64,000 nucleotides of DNA from Rhizobium sp. TH2 (GTDB lineage Bacteria > Pseudomonadota > Alphaproteobacteria > Rhizobiales > Rhizobiaceae): contig NZ_CP062231.1 of assembly GCF_024707525.1 (NCBI RefSeq), positions 5,555,501 to 5,619,500 of the forward strand. The letters run 5' to 3'. Under the pieces are notes generated by a model. The model was not told the DNA's origin. It did no database searches and worked only from the letters and a program-made list of their open reading frames with translations. The translations under genes were made by a program, and so were the position numbers. Below are positions 9,648 to 17,826 of the stretch, one piece after another (the first letter of the stretch is position 1; each line of letters starts with the position of its first letter).

Positions 9648-10355
9648 ATGCGCATACTCATCGTCGAAAATCTCCATAAGACATCCCTCGGGCAGGTCGG
9701 CATTGCCCTCCAAGAGGCCGGCGCCGAACAGGTCTGGATCCGGCCCTGGAATGCCGAGCCGCTTCCCGCCGCGAGCGACGGTTTCGACGGCATGGTGGTG
9801 CTAGGCGGCGAGCAGAGCGCCATCGACGACCATATCCATCCCTATCTGCCGGAACTCGCGCGGCTGATGAAAGGCTTCGGCGACGACGACAAGGCGGTGC
9901 TCGGCATCTGCCTCGGCAGCCAATTGCTCGCCCGCGCCCATGGCGGTACCAACATCCTGGGCACCGCGCGGCAATTCGGCTGGCATCGCGTGGCCAGGAC
10001 CGAGGCTGCGGCTCAAGATCCTGTGCTGACGGCGATCGATGCCGAATTCCCGATCTTCGAATGGCACAGCGACACGTTCACGCTGCCGGAAGGCGCCACC
10101 CATCTGGCGACCAATCCCGATGTTGCCAACCAGTGTTTCCGGATCGGCCGGGCGTCCTATGGCATGCAATTCCATTTCGAGGCGAACCGCCAGGTGGTCG
10201 AAGACTGGAATCAGGGATTCGCCGAGACGATCGAGCGGATGATGCCGGGCTGGCTCGCAGACTATGACAAGCACGCCGCGACCGACGGTGTCGTTGCTGA
10301 TGCCGCTGGCCTCGCGATCGCCCGCGCATGGGTCGGCCAAATCCAGGCAGCTTGA
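9648..10355 (+). CDS. Class I glutamine amidotransferase-like protein
   Basis: A 235-residue cytoplasmic protein of the GATase-1 fold. The nucleophile elbow GICLGSQLLA holds the catalytic Cys (about 91), with FEWHSDTF and QFHFEA (His and Glu of the triad) later. Stand-alone proteins of this type act on gamma-glutamyl compounds or are GMP-synthase-like paralogues; no synthetase partner is encoded nearby. It is divergent from the SorC regulator and stands alone. Substrate is not predictable. Confidence 0.88.
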   Translation: MRILIVENLHKTSLGQVGIALQEAGAEQVWIRPWNAEPLPAASDGFDGMVVLGGEQSAIDDHIHPYLPELARLMKGFGDDDKAVLGICLGSQLLARAHGGTNILGTARQFGWHRVARTEAAAQDPVLTAIDAEFPIFEWHSDTFTLPEGATHLATNPDVANQCFRIGRASYGMQFHFEANRQVVEDWNQGFAETIERMMPGWLADYDKHAATDGVVADAAGLAIARAWVGQIQAA

Positions 10356-10362
10356 GAATGCC

Positions 10363-10388
10363 AAAAAGCCCCGGCGTTGCCACCGGGG
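10363..10388 (-). terminator. Rho-independent terminator, minus strand
   Basis: On the minus strand CCCCGGTG-GCAA-CGCCGGGG forms an 8-bp stem with a GCAA tetraloop, followed by CTTTTT. It lies 140 nt beyond the stop of the cysteine peptidase gene at 10530 and 8 nt beyond the stop of the convergent amidotransferase. On the plus strand no T-run follows, so it mainly serves the minus-strand gene. Confidence 0.65.
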
Positions 10389-10529
10389 AGGGTGGTCCAT
10401 CTCCGGGGACGCGGAGACGGACGGTGAGGCTATGGGTTGGTGCCAGCCCTGTAACGCGCTGGCCGGCGCCGTGCTGGGGGTCAGGGCCGCTTGATGGCGC
10501 GGCCCCGGCCGGTCACACGAGCTTTGAGA

Positions 10530-11063
10530 TCACACGAGCTTTTCGAAACGGTAGCCGGTCCGCGAGCGGCGGACGATCGACTTGCGGATATTGTCGAGCG
10601 CGAATTCGCCAGACGTCGTCTTGACGATCAGGATCGCATGGCCCTCGCCACGGCGGGTGCGGACGACGGCGATCTTCAAGGCCGAGGCAGGCACGCCGGC
10701 GCGGATCAGCTTGTGGCGCTTGGTCATCGCATAGTCGTCGCAATCGCCGTAAGCCGGATTGATCGACCATGTGTCGCCACGCTCGCGGCGTGGGCGGATC
10801 GAGCGGTTGACCTGGGCATTGACCGACACGAGAAGCGCGCGGATCTTCGGTGTGTAGGCGACGACCGAGCGGCGCGACTTACGGCATTCCGAGGGGTTCT
10901 TGAGGCAGAACAGCTGGAAGGCGAGCGGGGCGGCGGCCATCTCGGCGCGCTGGTGGCGCGAGCGGGAGCCGAGGTTCCAGGCATTGGCCTCGGGCACGAT
11001 TGCCGCGGTGAATGTCAGAGCCGCGAGAGCCGCGACGATAAGCTTGGGAAACATATCAGTCAT
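10530..11063 (-). CDS. Transglutaminase-like cysteine peptidase (BTLCP), exported
   Basis: A 177-residue protein with a cleavable signal peptide (hydrophobic IVAALAALTFTAAIVPEANA, then mature WNLGS). The catalytic Cys sits in YGDCDDYAMTK (about 108), His in GEGHAIL and Asp in FALDNI, the order expected for the bacterial transglutaminase-like cysteine proteinase family. These periplasmic enzymes often process surface adhesins alongside secretion systems, but no such partner is encoded here. GGGGA sits best for the ATG at 11054, so the true start may be three codons downstream. Confidence 0.9.
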   Translation of the reverse strand: MTDMFPKLIVAALAALTFTAAIVPEANAWNLGSRSRHQRAEMAAAPLAFQLFCLKNPSECRKSRRSVVAYTPKIRALLVSVNAQVNRSIRPRRERGDTWSINPAYGDCDDYAMTKRHKLIRAGVPASALKIAVVRTRRGEGHAILIVKTTSGEFALDNIRKSIVRRSRTGYRFEKLV

Positions 11064-11336
11064 CCCCGTTTTCCGGCCTGCCCTTTTGTTGCCGGGCCTG
11101 GTGCCGTTTGGTTGGGGCGAAGGTTCCTGTTTTTCCAGATATTCTCTCCGCCGATGACACCAATCTACCGATGACCCGCTAAGGCCTCCTCAAACCAATC
11201 GCTAAAATTTGACCTATCTGTCGTTTTCGGGGACGCATGTGTTCCGCAATGGCGCGAAGCAGGCTATTGCGGCTTCGGCCTTCCATCCGGTCACGAACTT
11301 CTTTAGGATCGGGGCCTCCTCCCGCGACGCGATTTC

Positions 11337-12464
11337 ATGCCCGGCAAAGTCACCATCCAGAGCATTACACTGACCGCTTTCCGCAACTATGCGGAAGCGT
11401 CGCTCGGCTTTGACGGACGTCACGTCGTGCTGACCGGTGACAACGGGTCCGGCAAGACCAACCTGCTGGAGGCGCTGTCGTTCCTGTCGCCCGGCCGTGG
11501 ACTGCGCCGCGCCGTCTATGCCGATGCGGCCAAGGAAGGCATGGACCGGGGCTTTTCGATCTTCACCCGGCTCGACGGCATGGACGGTGAAGTGGAGATC
11601 GGGACCGGCATCAATCCCGGCGAGGCCGGTACCCGCAAGGTCCGCATCAATGGCACCGAGGTGAAGTCCTCCGACGAATTGCTCGATCATTTGCGCGTGC
11701 TGTGGCTGACGCCTGCCATGGATGGGCTGTTCACCGGCCCCGCCTCCGACCGGCGGCGCTTCCTCGATCGTCTCGTTCTTTCGCTCGACCCGGCCCACGG
11801 GCGCCGGGCGGCGGATTTCGAAAAGGCGATGAAGATGCGCAACCGGCTGCTGGAGGAGCGCCGCCATGACGGAACCTGGCTTTCCGGCATCGAGCAGCAG
11901 ATGGCCAGCCTCGGCGTTGCCATGGCCATGGCGCGATCGGAAATGCTGGGGCTGCTGACCAGGCTCGGCGGTCACGGTGCGGCAGCGGGTGCCTTTCCGG
12001 CTGCCGGCCTCGCGCTGAGTGGTTTCCTCGACGACGCGCAAGATTCCGCCGCGATCGATCTTGAGGACCGATATCGCGGAATGCTGGAGGAGACCCGCTA
12101 TCGAGACCAGGCGGCGGGGCGCACGCTCGACGGTCCACACCGCACGGACCTGCTGGTCACCCACGTCGCCAAGAACATGGATGCGGCGCGCTGCTCGACC
12201 GGCGAGCAGAAGGCTCTGCTGACCGGCCTGATCCTGGCGCATGCACGCCTGACCGCCAACATGACGGGCTTCGCGCCGATATTGCTGCTCGATGAAATTG
12301 CAGCCCATTTCGACCAGGCGCGGCGCGAGGCGCTGTTCGACCTGATAGACGATCTCGGCGGCCAGGCCTTCATGACCGGCACCGACAGCCATCTTTTCGA
12401 CGCGCTCGGCAGCCGCGCGCAGTATTTTACTGTCTCGCATGGGGACGTCGAAATCAAAAATTAG
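11337..12464 (+). CDS. recF: DNA replication and repair protein RecF
   Basis: A 375-residue SMC-like ATPase that loads RecA at gapped DNA with RecO and RecR. Walker A is GDNGSGKTN (about 34-42), the signature region is CSTGEQKALLTGLILAHA and Walker B is PILLLDEIAAHFD. The N-terminus TLTAFRNYAEASLGFD is diagnostic of RecF. It is monocistronic here and not next to dnaA/dnaN, as is usual in rhizobia. The start has CTCCTCCCGCGACG upstream with no strong ribosome site, but the conserved N-terminus fixes it closely. Confidence 0.96.
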   Translation: MPGKVTIQSITLTAFRNYAEASLGFDGRHVVLTGDNGSGKTNLLEALSFLSPGRGLRRAVYADAAKEGMDRGFSIFTRLDGMDGEVEIGTGINPGEAGTRKVRINGTEVKSSDELLDHLRVLWLTPAMDGLFTGPASDRRRFLDRLVLSLDPAHGRRAADFEKAMKMRNRLLEERRHDGTWLSGIEQQMASLGVAMAMARSEMLGLLTRLGGHGAAAGAFPAAGLALSGFLDDAQDSAAIDLEDRYRGMLEETRYRDQAAGRTLDGPHRTDLLVTHVAKNMDAARCSTGEQKALLTGLILAHARLTANMTGFAPILLLDEIAAHFDQARREALFDLIDDLGGQAFMTGTDSHLFDALGSRAQYFTVSHGDVEIKN

Positions 12465-12823
12465 AGAAGTCTTAAATACTTGAAGAAGACGCGCGATCAC
12501 GCGGCCTTCACATTAACGTTTTTTAACAGTCGGGGCTTTGCCCATTCATTGAAATGCCACATTTGAAGCACCAAATATCCATTAATGGTGGTCGTCGCCC
12601 CTTGACCACCACGATCCGGGATCAGGCCCGTCCCCCGCCGGCCCGGAGATGCGGAAACAAAGACGCCCCTTATCTTTGTTCCGCTTTATAAGAGACCGTC
12701 ATGGCACCGCCCTCCGGCCATGACGGTCTTGCCATATCTGGGGCTCAGTTTTCGGAACGCATTAACGGCAAACGAAAATGGCCGGAAACCCGGCCATTGC
12801 GATTTCGCTCGTCTGTGAAAGGC
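12465..12823. other. Convergent intergenic region with tandem hairpins
   Basis: This is the only gap over 300 bases. No ORF with coding character was seen. It holds three successive inverted repeats: 12586-12611 (8 bp, 10-nt loop), 12651-12684 (12 bp with one bulge, loop about 9 nt) and 12693-12729 (13 bp perfect, 11-nt loop), plus the terminator at 12771-12797. They lie between convergent recF and the FecR gene, so they may be stacked bidirectional terminators or a small structured RNA. Confidence 0.6.
12771..12797 (-). terminator. Terminator of the FecR-domain gene
   Basis: An 8-bp perfect stem (12778-12785 with 12790-12797; ATGGCCGG and complement) has a 4-nt loop. On the minus strand it is followed directly by TTTCGTTT. 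It lies 27 nt after the stop at 12824, the standard place for intrinsic termination. Confidence 0.75.
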
Positions 12824-13483
12824 TTACATCAGGCCGACGGCCTTGTAGGCTTCCTCGATGCGGCCCTTGCCCCATTTCTTTGTTTCGGACATGTCGCCAC
12901 CGAAAAGCGAGCGGGTCTTGGCATCGGTCGCGATATCGACGCCTTCGCCGGCGGCAACCTTGCGCAGCGTCTGGCCGCTCTTGACCTCGACTAGGCCGTG
13001 CTCGACGAAAACCGCGAAATTGCCGCGGCTCTTGCCGGTGAAGAACTTGGTGCCGCGCACGCCGATCTGGCCGAATGTGGTGCGGATCGTCAGGTCGATC
13101 TTGGGCGTGCCTTCGGGCCGGTCGAAAACCATGTCGCCGGACACGAGCTCAAGCACGCCGCCCTGTTCGGCGAGGAAGCTGTCGAGCAGCACTTCCGTGT
13201 TCTCGCCCATCAGGATCTTGGTGTCGGAACCGAGCGTCATGGACGCAAAGCTCTTGGCGCCGGTGGCCACGAGATCGTTGTTGGCCAGCGCTGCACCGGT
13301 GCGGATGGCGGCCTCGATGTCGTTCTGGGTTCTCATCACCTCGCCCTTGGCATCGAGCACCTTGCCGATCTCGTCGGAGGCGAATGACGGGAAGGCAGGG
13401 GAAATAGCCAGCGCCCCGGCAAGGCCGAGCGTCTGCCTGCGGGTGAGACCTGTGCCGATATAAAATGTCTTGATGCCGCTCAT
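12824..13483 (-). CDS. Exported FecR-domain protein without sigma-factor partner
   Basis: A 219-residue protein. A twin-arginine-like or Sec signal (TRRQTLGLAGALAISPAFPSFA) leads to a FecR core (residues about 55-175) with LGSDTKILMGENTEVLLD and TTFGQIGVRGTKFFTG. FecR domains usually sense periplasmic signals for an ECF sigma factor, but no fecI-like gene is adjacent and there is no N-terminal cytoplasmic anti-sigma tail. It is probably a periplasmic protein of unknown role. It has its own terminator and is monocistronic. Confidence 0.88.
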   Translation of the reverse strand: MSGIKTFYIGTGLTRRQTLGLAGALAISPAFPSFASDEIGKVLDAKGEVMRTQNDIEAAIRTGAALANNDLVATGAKSFASMTLGSDTKILMGENTEVLLDSFLAEQGGVLELVSGDMVFDRPEGTPKIDLTIRTTFGQIGVRGTKFFTGKSRGNFAVFVEHGLVEVKSGQTLRKVAAGEGVDIATDAKTRSLFGGDMSETKKWGKGRIEEAYKAVGLM

Positions 13484-13648
13484 TGTTCTGAGCCTCCTGA
13501 AACGATTTATGAAAGACTATTCCAACTGACGTCTTTTGCAAGGCGCGTATTCGGTATGTCTTTCCGGACTTGGGTCTATTATCGCGCCTGGACAGCGGAT
13601 TGTTGTTCCGCTGGTAACAAGACGCTGTTTCAGGACAACGACACTTCG

Positions 13649-14683
13649 CTAGCGAATTTCCCCAGCCTCCGGACCCCAGACGTCGGTCACGGCGAAGCCC
13701 TCGGCGGTGGGATCGAAAGGATCGAGGGCCATCTGCGTCAGGCCGAAGGTCCAGGCGCGGCCGGTAATGGTGGGAATGATCGCCGGCCGGCCCGCGATCT
13801 CGGTGACGCCGCTGAGCGTGACCTTGAACTCCGTGCCGATCGTGGAGCGCGAGGTCAGCACGTCGCCGACCTTGGCCTTGCCGCGCGCATGGAGCGTTGC
13901 GAGGTTGGCGGAGCTGCCCGTGCCGCAGGGCGAGCGATCGATACGGCCGGGCCACATCGTGGTGCAGGTGCGAACCGCGCCATCCGGCTCTTCACCACGG
14001 AACATGACATAGGATATGCCCCTGATTTCGGGGATCTCCGGATGCACGACCTCAAGGCTGCGGTTGAGTTCCGCCTTGATCTTCATGCCGGCCTCGACCA
14101 GTGTGCGGGCATTGGCCTTGCTGATTGATGTGCCGATAGCGGAGGCATCGACCAGTGCGTAGAAGATGCCGCCGTAGCAGATATCCAGCTTGATCGTGCC
14201 GAGGCCATCGATCGTCACTTCGAGATCGAGTTGATGGACGAAGGAGGGCGGCATGGTCAGTGTCACGCTTTCGCAGCGTCCGTCGCGGCAGGTAGCCGTC
14301 GCCTTGACCAGGCCAGACGCGGTATCGAGCATGACGATGGTTTCGGGTTCCTTCATCTCGACCATGCCGGTTTCGAGCAGCGCGGTCGTGACGCAGATGG
14401 CATTGGAACCCGACATCGCATGCGCCTGGTCGGCCTGAAGGATGATGAAGCCGGCATCCGCGCCCTCGCGCCGGGGCGGCACCAGCAGGTTGGCAGATCC
14501 GAGCGGGCCGGAGCGCGGCTCAAGGCACAGGAAGCGGCGGAGAGAATCGTCCACCGTGTTGATGTGGTTCAATTGCTCCGCAATCGTCTTGCCGGGAATG
14601 TTGGGCACGCCGCCGGTGGCGACACGACCGATCTCGCCCTCGCAATGCACATCCACCAGCTGGATCGTCCGCTTCCATCTCAT
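13649..14683 (-). CDS. Proline racemase family: 4-hydroxyproline epimerase or 3-hydroxyproline dehydratase, Ser/Cys type
   Basis: A 344-residue enzyme of the proline racemase fold. The first catalytic site reads AMSGSNAI (about residue 90), with Ser where racemases have Cys (MCGH); the second, RSPCGTGSSA (about 255), keeps the Cys. Ser/Cys members of the family have been reported to epimerise trans-4-hydroxy-L-proline and/or dehydrate trans-3-hydroxy-L-proline. It is the last gene of the operon, 12 nt after an FAD amino-acid oxidase that could use a D-hydroxyproline product. The pxpBC genes upstream raise the alternative that it acts on 5-oxoproline or a related lactam. Confidence 0.88.
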   Translation of the reverse strand: MRWKRTIQLVDVHCEGEIGRVATGGVPNIPGKTIAEQLNHINTVDDSLRRFLCLEPRSGPLGSANLLVPPRREGADAGFIILQADQAHAMSGSNAICVTTALLETGMVEMKEPETIVMLDTASGLVKATATCRDGRCESVTLTMPPSFVHQLDLEVTIDGLGTIKLDICYGGIFYALVDASAIGTSISKANARTLVEAGMKIKAELNRSLEVVHPEIPEIRGISYVMFRGEEPDGAVRTCTTMWPGRIDRSPCGTGSSANLATLHARGKAKVGDVLTSRSTIGTEFKVTLSGVTEIAGRPAIIPTITGRAWTFGLTQMALDPFDPTAEGFAVTDVWGPEAGEIR

Positions 14684-14695
14684 TTCGGCAGTTCC

Positions 14696-15949
14696 TTAAA
14701 AACGATCGATGCGAAAAGGTGTCATATCCACGGGCGGCGTCCGGCCCATGATCATGTCGGCCATGAGCATACCCGTCGTGGCCGAATAGGTCAGGCCGAG
14801 ATGGCCATGACCGGTCGAATAATAGAGCCCCTTGGTCGTGACCGAGGCCGAGAGAACAGGGACCGTATCCGGTGTTGCCGGACGATGTCCCATCCATTCG
14901 GTCGTGTTCTCCACATTAAGCGACGGCAGGGCGAATTTCGCATGCTCGACGAGAATGCGGGCGCGCCGCCAGTTGGGGGCGCGGGTGAGCCCAGCCATCT
15001 CGACCGAGCCACCGACGCGGATGCCGCCGGCTGTCGGCGTGACCATGAAGGCGCGCTCCGGCCAGATCAGCGAATATCTGAGCCCCGATGCGCCACCGGG
15101 CGCCATGATCTGGGTATGGTAGCCGCGCTCGGTTTCCAGCGGGATCGGCTCGTGCAGCGCCTTCGAAATATCGGCCGTCTGCATGCCCATGGCGATGACG
15201 ACACGATCAGTCTCGATCCGCCGGCCATCCTTCAGGATTACGGCGGTGACGCCGCGCTCGTCGCGCTCGACGCGGGCCAGTTCACCGGTCAGCGATTCGC
15301 CGCCGTGCTTCTGCATATCGGCGACGATGGCCGAGACATAGCGGAAGGGATCGGTGATGAAATGGTTCTGCGGCAGCAGTACCGCCTTGAGGATATCAGG
15401 ATTGAGCAGCGGTTCACGCTCGCGGAGTGCCGCCCCGGCCAGAACCTCGTATTTCAGGCCGTAGCGGTCCATCAGTTCGAGATTGTCGCGGCCATCCTGG
15501 AACGCTTTTTCGGTCTCGTAGAGTTGCAGGCAGGTCGCCTCGCTCAGCAGGTCCGGTGCAGCCATCTGGCCGAGCAGGTTCCGGATATCACCGAGCGCGC
15601 GGGTGGCGAGGCTGGCGCCGGCGTCCTCGATTTCGCGGATGCGCCTCGGCCGGCCGGCAGCCAGGAACCGCAGGAACCACGGGAACATCTTGACCGCATA
15701 GAGCGGGTCCGCCGTTACCGGCGCCTGCGGATTCACCATCCAAAACGGCAGCTTCTTCCAGGTCGAAGGGCGTGAGGCGGCATCGAAGCCGTTGACCGCA
15801 ATGCTCGCCATGTTGCCGAAGGACGTGCCACGACCGGGCTCACCTTTGTCGAGCAGGATCACCCTCTCGCCACGCACTGCCAGCTCCCGCGCAATGCCAA
15901 CGCCGGCCAACCCGGCGCCTGCGACGATGATTGGATGCGTTGCCTGCAT
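14696..15949 (-). CDS. FAD-dependent D-amino-acid (D-hydroxyproline) dehydrogenase, DadA type
   Basis: A 417-residue DAO-family flavoprotein. The N-terminal dinucleotide fold IIVAGAGLAGVGIARELAVRG (residues about 7-27) ends in the FAD-ribose acidic pair LLDKGEPG. The C-terminal STGHGHLGLTYSATTG segment (about 380-395) is typical of DadA and HypO subunits. With the epimerase downstream it would oxidise cis-4-hydroxy-D-proline to the pyrroline. It lies 3 nt after pxpC. A single-subunit respiratory dehydrogenase is likely; electron acceptor unknown. Confidence 0.9.
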   Translation of the reverse strand: MQATHPIIVAGAGLAGVGIARELAVRGERVILLDKGEPGRGTSFGNMASIAVNGFDAASRPSTWKKLPFWMVNPQAPVTADPLYAVKMFPWFLRFLAAGRPRRIREIEDAGASLATRALGDIRNLLGQMAAPDLLSEATCLQLYETEKAFQDGRDNLELMDRYGLKYEVLAGAALREREPLLNPDILKAVLLPQNHFITDPFRYVSAIVADMQKHGGESLTGELARVERDERGVTAVILKDGRRIETDRVVIAMGMQTADISKALHEPIPLETERGYHTQIMAPGGASGLRYSLIWPERAFMVTPTAGGIRVGGSVEMAGLTRAPNWRRARILVEHAKFALPSLNVENTTEWMGHRPATPDTVPVLSASVTTKGLYYSTGHGHLGLTYSATTGMLMADMIMGRTPPVDMTPFRIDRF

Positions 15950-15952
15950 GTC

Positions 15953-17032
15953 CTATCCTGCTTTTCGCACGGCGGCCGCCGGCATGAGGTTGTTGAGCCG
16001 CCGCAGCTTGAGTTCGTCCGCACGGATTGCCTCGACTGCCGCGTCGCGACCGATCCGGAGGAAACGCATCGTGGCGCCTGATGGAGCCTGCGCCAGCTTC
16101 CACAGATCGGGCTCGATGACATGGGCGAATTTCGGATAGCCGCCGCAGGTATTGGCCTCGGCGAGCTGGATGACCGGCGCGCCGGATGGCGGCACCTGGA
16201 TTGTGCCCGGCATGATGCCATGCGACATGAGTTCGAGCTTGGAGGTCAGCGCGAGAGCCGGGCCTTCGAGCCGCATGCCCTGGCGGTTGTTGTCGGCCGA
16301 GACTTCGTAGTCTGTCGAGAAGAACGCTTCGCGTGCACCGTCGGTGAAAGCGTCGAATTCGGCGCCGGGCATCACACGCAACGTCAGCGCTTCGCCCGAG
16401 GGCGAGCCGCCCAGGCATTCGCGGAAGTAATAGGGATCGGCGCCATGGCCCGCAAACTCCCTCTTCTCCCCAGCGGGGAGAAGGTGGCGCGTAGCGCCGG
16501 ATGAGCGGGTGGGCGGAGCCCCCTCATCGCCTCGCATGCGCTCGGCACTTCTCCCCGCTGGGGAGAAGAGGGAGCCAGTCGTCAGCTTATCACCTCGGAT
16601 CAGTGCCCGGCCTTCCAAGCCGCCAAAAACACTCTTGAGATCAGTCGCGCGCGATCCCAGCACTTGCGGAAGATCCAAGCCGCCGCCGACCGCGACATAG
16701 GCGCGCAAGCCTTCGGATGGCGGGTCGAGCCGGAGTTCGTCACCGGCATTGGCCGTCTGCGCCCACCAGGGCGGGATCGGATTGCCATTCAGCATCGCGG
16801 GGCAATTCGCACCCGTCACGGAAAATTTAGCCGGCTCAATGAATTTCATCCGGAACGGGAAGATGGCGATTTCGATCGCCGCCGCACCTTCGTCATTGCC
16901 GAGCAGGAGATTGGCGATCCGGAGCGCGGGCCGATCCATTGCACCACCGCGGCCGATGCCTTGGTCGAGGAAACCCGGACGGCCGAGGTCCTGTACCGAA
17001 TTCATCAGGCCTGATGTGAGAATTTCGATCAT
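15953..17032 (-). CDS. pxpC: 5-oxoprolinase subunit C (biotin-dependent carboxyltransferase-like), with in-frame palindromic insert
   Basis: A 359-residue PxpC/KipA protein; with PxpA and PxpB it hydrolyses 5-oxo-L-proline to glutamate using ATP. The N-terminus has SVQDLGRPG (12-20), GGAMD and the VAVGGGLDLP segment (113-122). The C-terminal half has EVSADNNRQGMRLEG and EANTCGGYPKFAHV. Residues about 154-192 (16457-16574) are encoded by a palindromic repeat and look unlike the rest (LFSPAG..., LLPAGEKRE), making it longer than the usual 310-340. Its start overlaps the pxpB stop by 4 nt. The frame stays open, so the protein may still function. Confidence 0.92.
   Translation of the reverse strand: MIEILTSGLMNSVQDLGRPGFLDQGIGRGGAMDRPALRIANLLLGNDEGAAAIEIAIFPFRMKFIEPAKFSVTGANCPAMLNGNPIPPWWAQTANAGDELRLDPPSEGLRAYVAVGGGLDLPQVLGSRATDLKSVFGGLEGRALIRGDKLTTGSLFSPAGRSAERMRGDEGAPPTRSSGATRHLLPAGEKREFAGHGADPYYFRECLGGSPSGEALTLRVMPGAEFDAFTDGAREAFFSTDYEVSADNNRQGMRLEGPALALTSKLELMSHGIMPGTIQVPPSGAPVIQLAEANTCGGYPKFAHVIEPDLWKLAQAPSGATMRFLRIGRDAAVEAIRADELKLRRLNNLMPAAAVRKAG
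16457..16574. repeat. Palindromic element inserted in frame in pxpC
   Basis: Two perfect 27-bp inverted arms (16457-16483 and 16548-16574) flank a 64-bp centre. Each arm is itself a hairpin (CTTCTCCCC-AGC-GGGGAGAAG type). Outer similarity continues weakly towards the middle (GGATGAG / CTCATC). The element resembles the RIME-like copy at 1741-1840. It adds about 39 codons to pxpC without a stop or frameshift. Confidence 0.85.
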
Positions 17033-17694
17033 GTCATGCGCTCCGCGACGAAGCGTATCCGGTCGCCGGGCGCGAACAGCGCGGGACGGGCGCGGTTCGG
17101 GTCGAAGAGATCGAGCGGCGTGCGGCCGAGAATGTGCCAGCCCGACGGCGCCGTGATCGGCATGATGCCGGTCTGGCCGCCGCCGATGATAACGGAGCCC
17201 TTGGGCACGCCCTGGCGCGGATTGGCAAGACGTGGCGCGGCCAGCGACGGATCGAGACCGGAGAGATAGACGAAGCCCGGCATGGCGCCGACAGCGGCGA
17301 CCGAATAGAGCGGCGCCGTGTGGCGCTGGATCACCTCATCAACGCTCAATGACTTGGCGGAAGCGAAATCCCCGAGATCCATGCCATCCGCACCGCCGTA
17401 GAATACGGGTACATCGACGATGCGACCAGCGTTCTCGCCTCGCGCAGGCACCTCCCATAGGTCGCGCATTGCCGTCTCGACGACATAGGCATCGAGGAGC
17501 AACGGATCGAACACGACCATCAGGTTGTTCATCCCCGGCACCGTCTCGAGCACGCCATGCATGAACTTGAGATCACGCGCCAGCCGCCAGACTTTCTCCT
17601 GCACGGAATCGTCGAACACCGCACCCGCCCCATCCAGCAGGATGGCGCCGGTGCCTTCATGCGATAGACGCGGTTCGATTTCCCCGTGCAACAT
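17029..17694 (-). CDS. pxpB: 5-oxoprolinase subunit B (KipI-like)
   Basis: A 221-residue PxpB/KipI protein. Characteristic segments are VPVFYGGADGMDLGDFA (about 118-134), the LYSVAAVGAMPGFVYLSGLD block and SVIIGGGQTGIMPITAPSGWHILGRTPL near the C-terminus. The reading frame stays open to 18819, but only because it is antisense to pxpA; the real start is ATG 17694, which has GGGAA 7 nt upstream (17706 is an alternative). It is the first gene of the minus-strand operon, divergent from pxpA. Confidence 0.92.
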   Translation of the reverse strand: MLHGEIEPRLSHEGTGAILLDGAGAVFDDSVQEKVWRLARDLKFMHGVLETVPGMNNLMVVFDPLLLDAYVVETAMRDLWEVPARGENAGRIVDVPVFYGGADGMDLGDFASAKSLSVDEVIQRHTAPLYSVAAVGAMPGFVYLSGLDPSLAAPRLANPRQGVPKGSVIIGGGQTGIMPITAPSGWHILGRTPLDLFDPNRARPALFAPGDRIRFVAERMT

Positions 17695-17718
17695 GGCAGT
17701 TCCCATATGACTTGACGA

Positions 17719-17758
17719 CTGATATATCAGTTTGTTGTTCTTGCAAAGACCATGCAAG
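17719..17758. promoter_or_regulatory. Divergent pxpB/pxpA control region with two dyads
   Basis: A perfect 12-bp palindrome CTGATATATCAG lies at 17719-17730, and a second dyad CTTGCA-N7-TGCAAG at 17740-17758. Both sit in the 132-bp gap between divergent pxpB and pxpA. AT-centred palindromes of this shape are typical operators of GntR-family regulators, but no regulator gene is adjacent. The assignment is by position and symmetry only. Confidence 0.5.
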
Positions 17759-17826
17759 ATTTTCCTCAGCGAATTGAAGCCGGGCCGAAAGCGGATTAGA
17801 GATTGGATCGAAACGAGGTGCAAGTG

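Noticed and set aside
11214..12500. A 428-codon open frame on the minus strand covering recF
   Set aside because: It lies fully antisense to recF, has low-complexity Arg/Gly/Ala-rich sequence and no recognisable domain; long antisense frames are common in GC-rich DNA.
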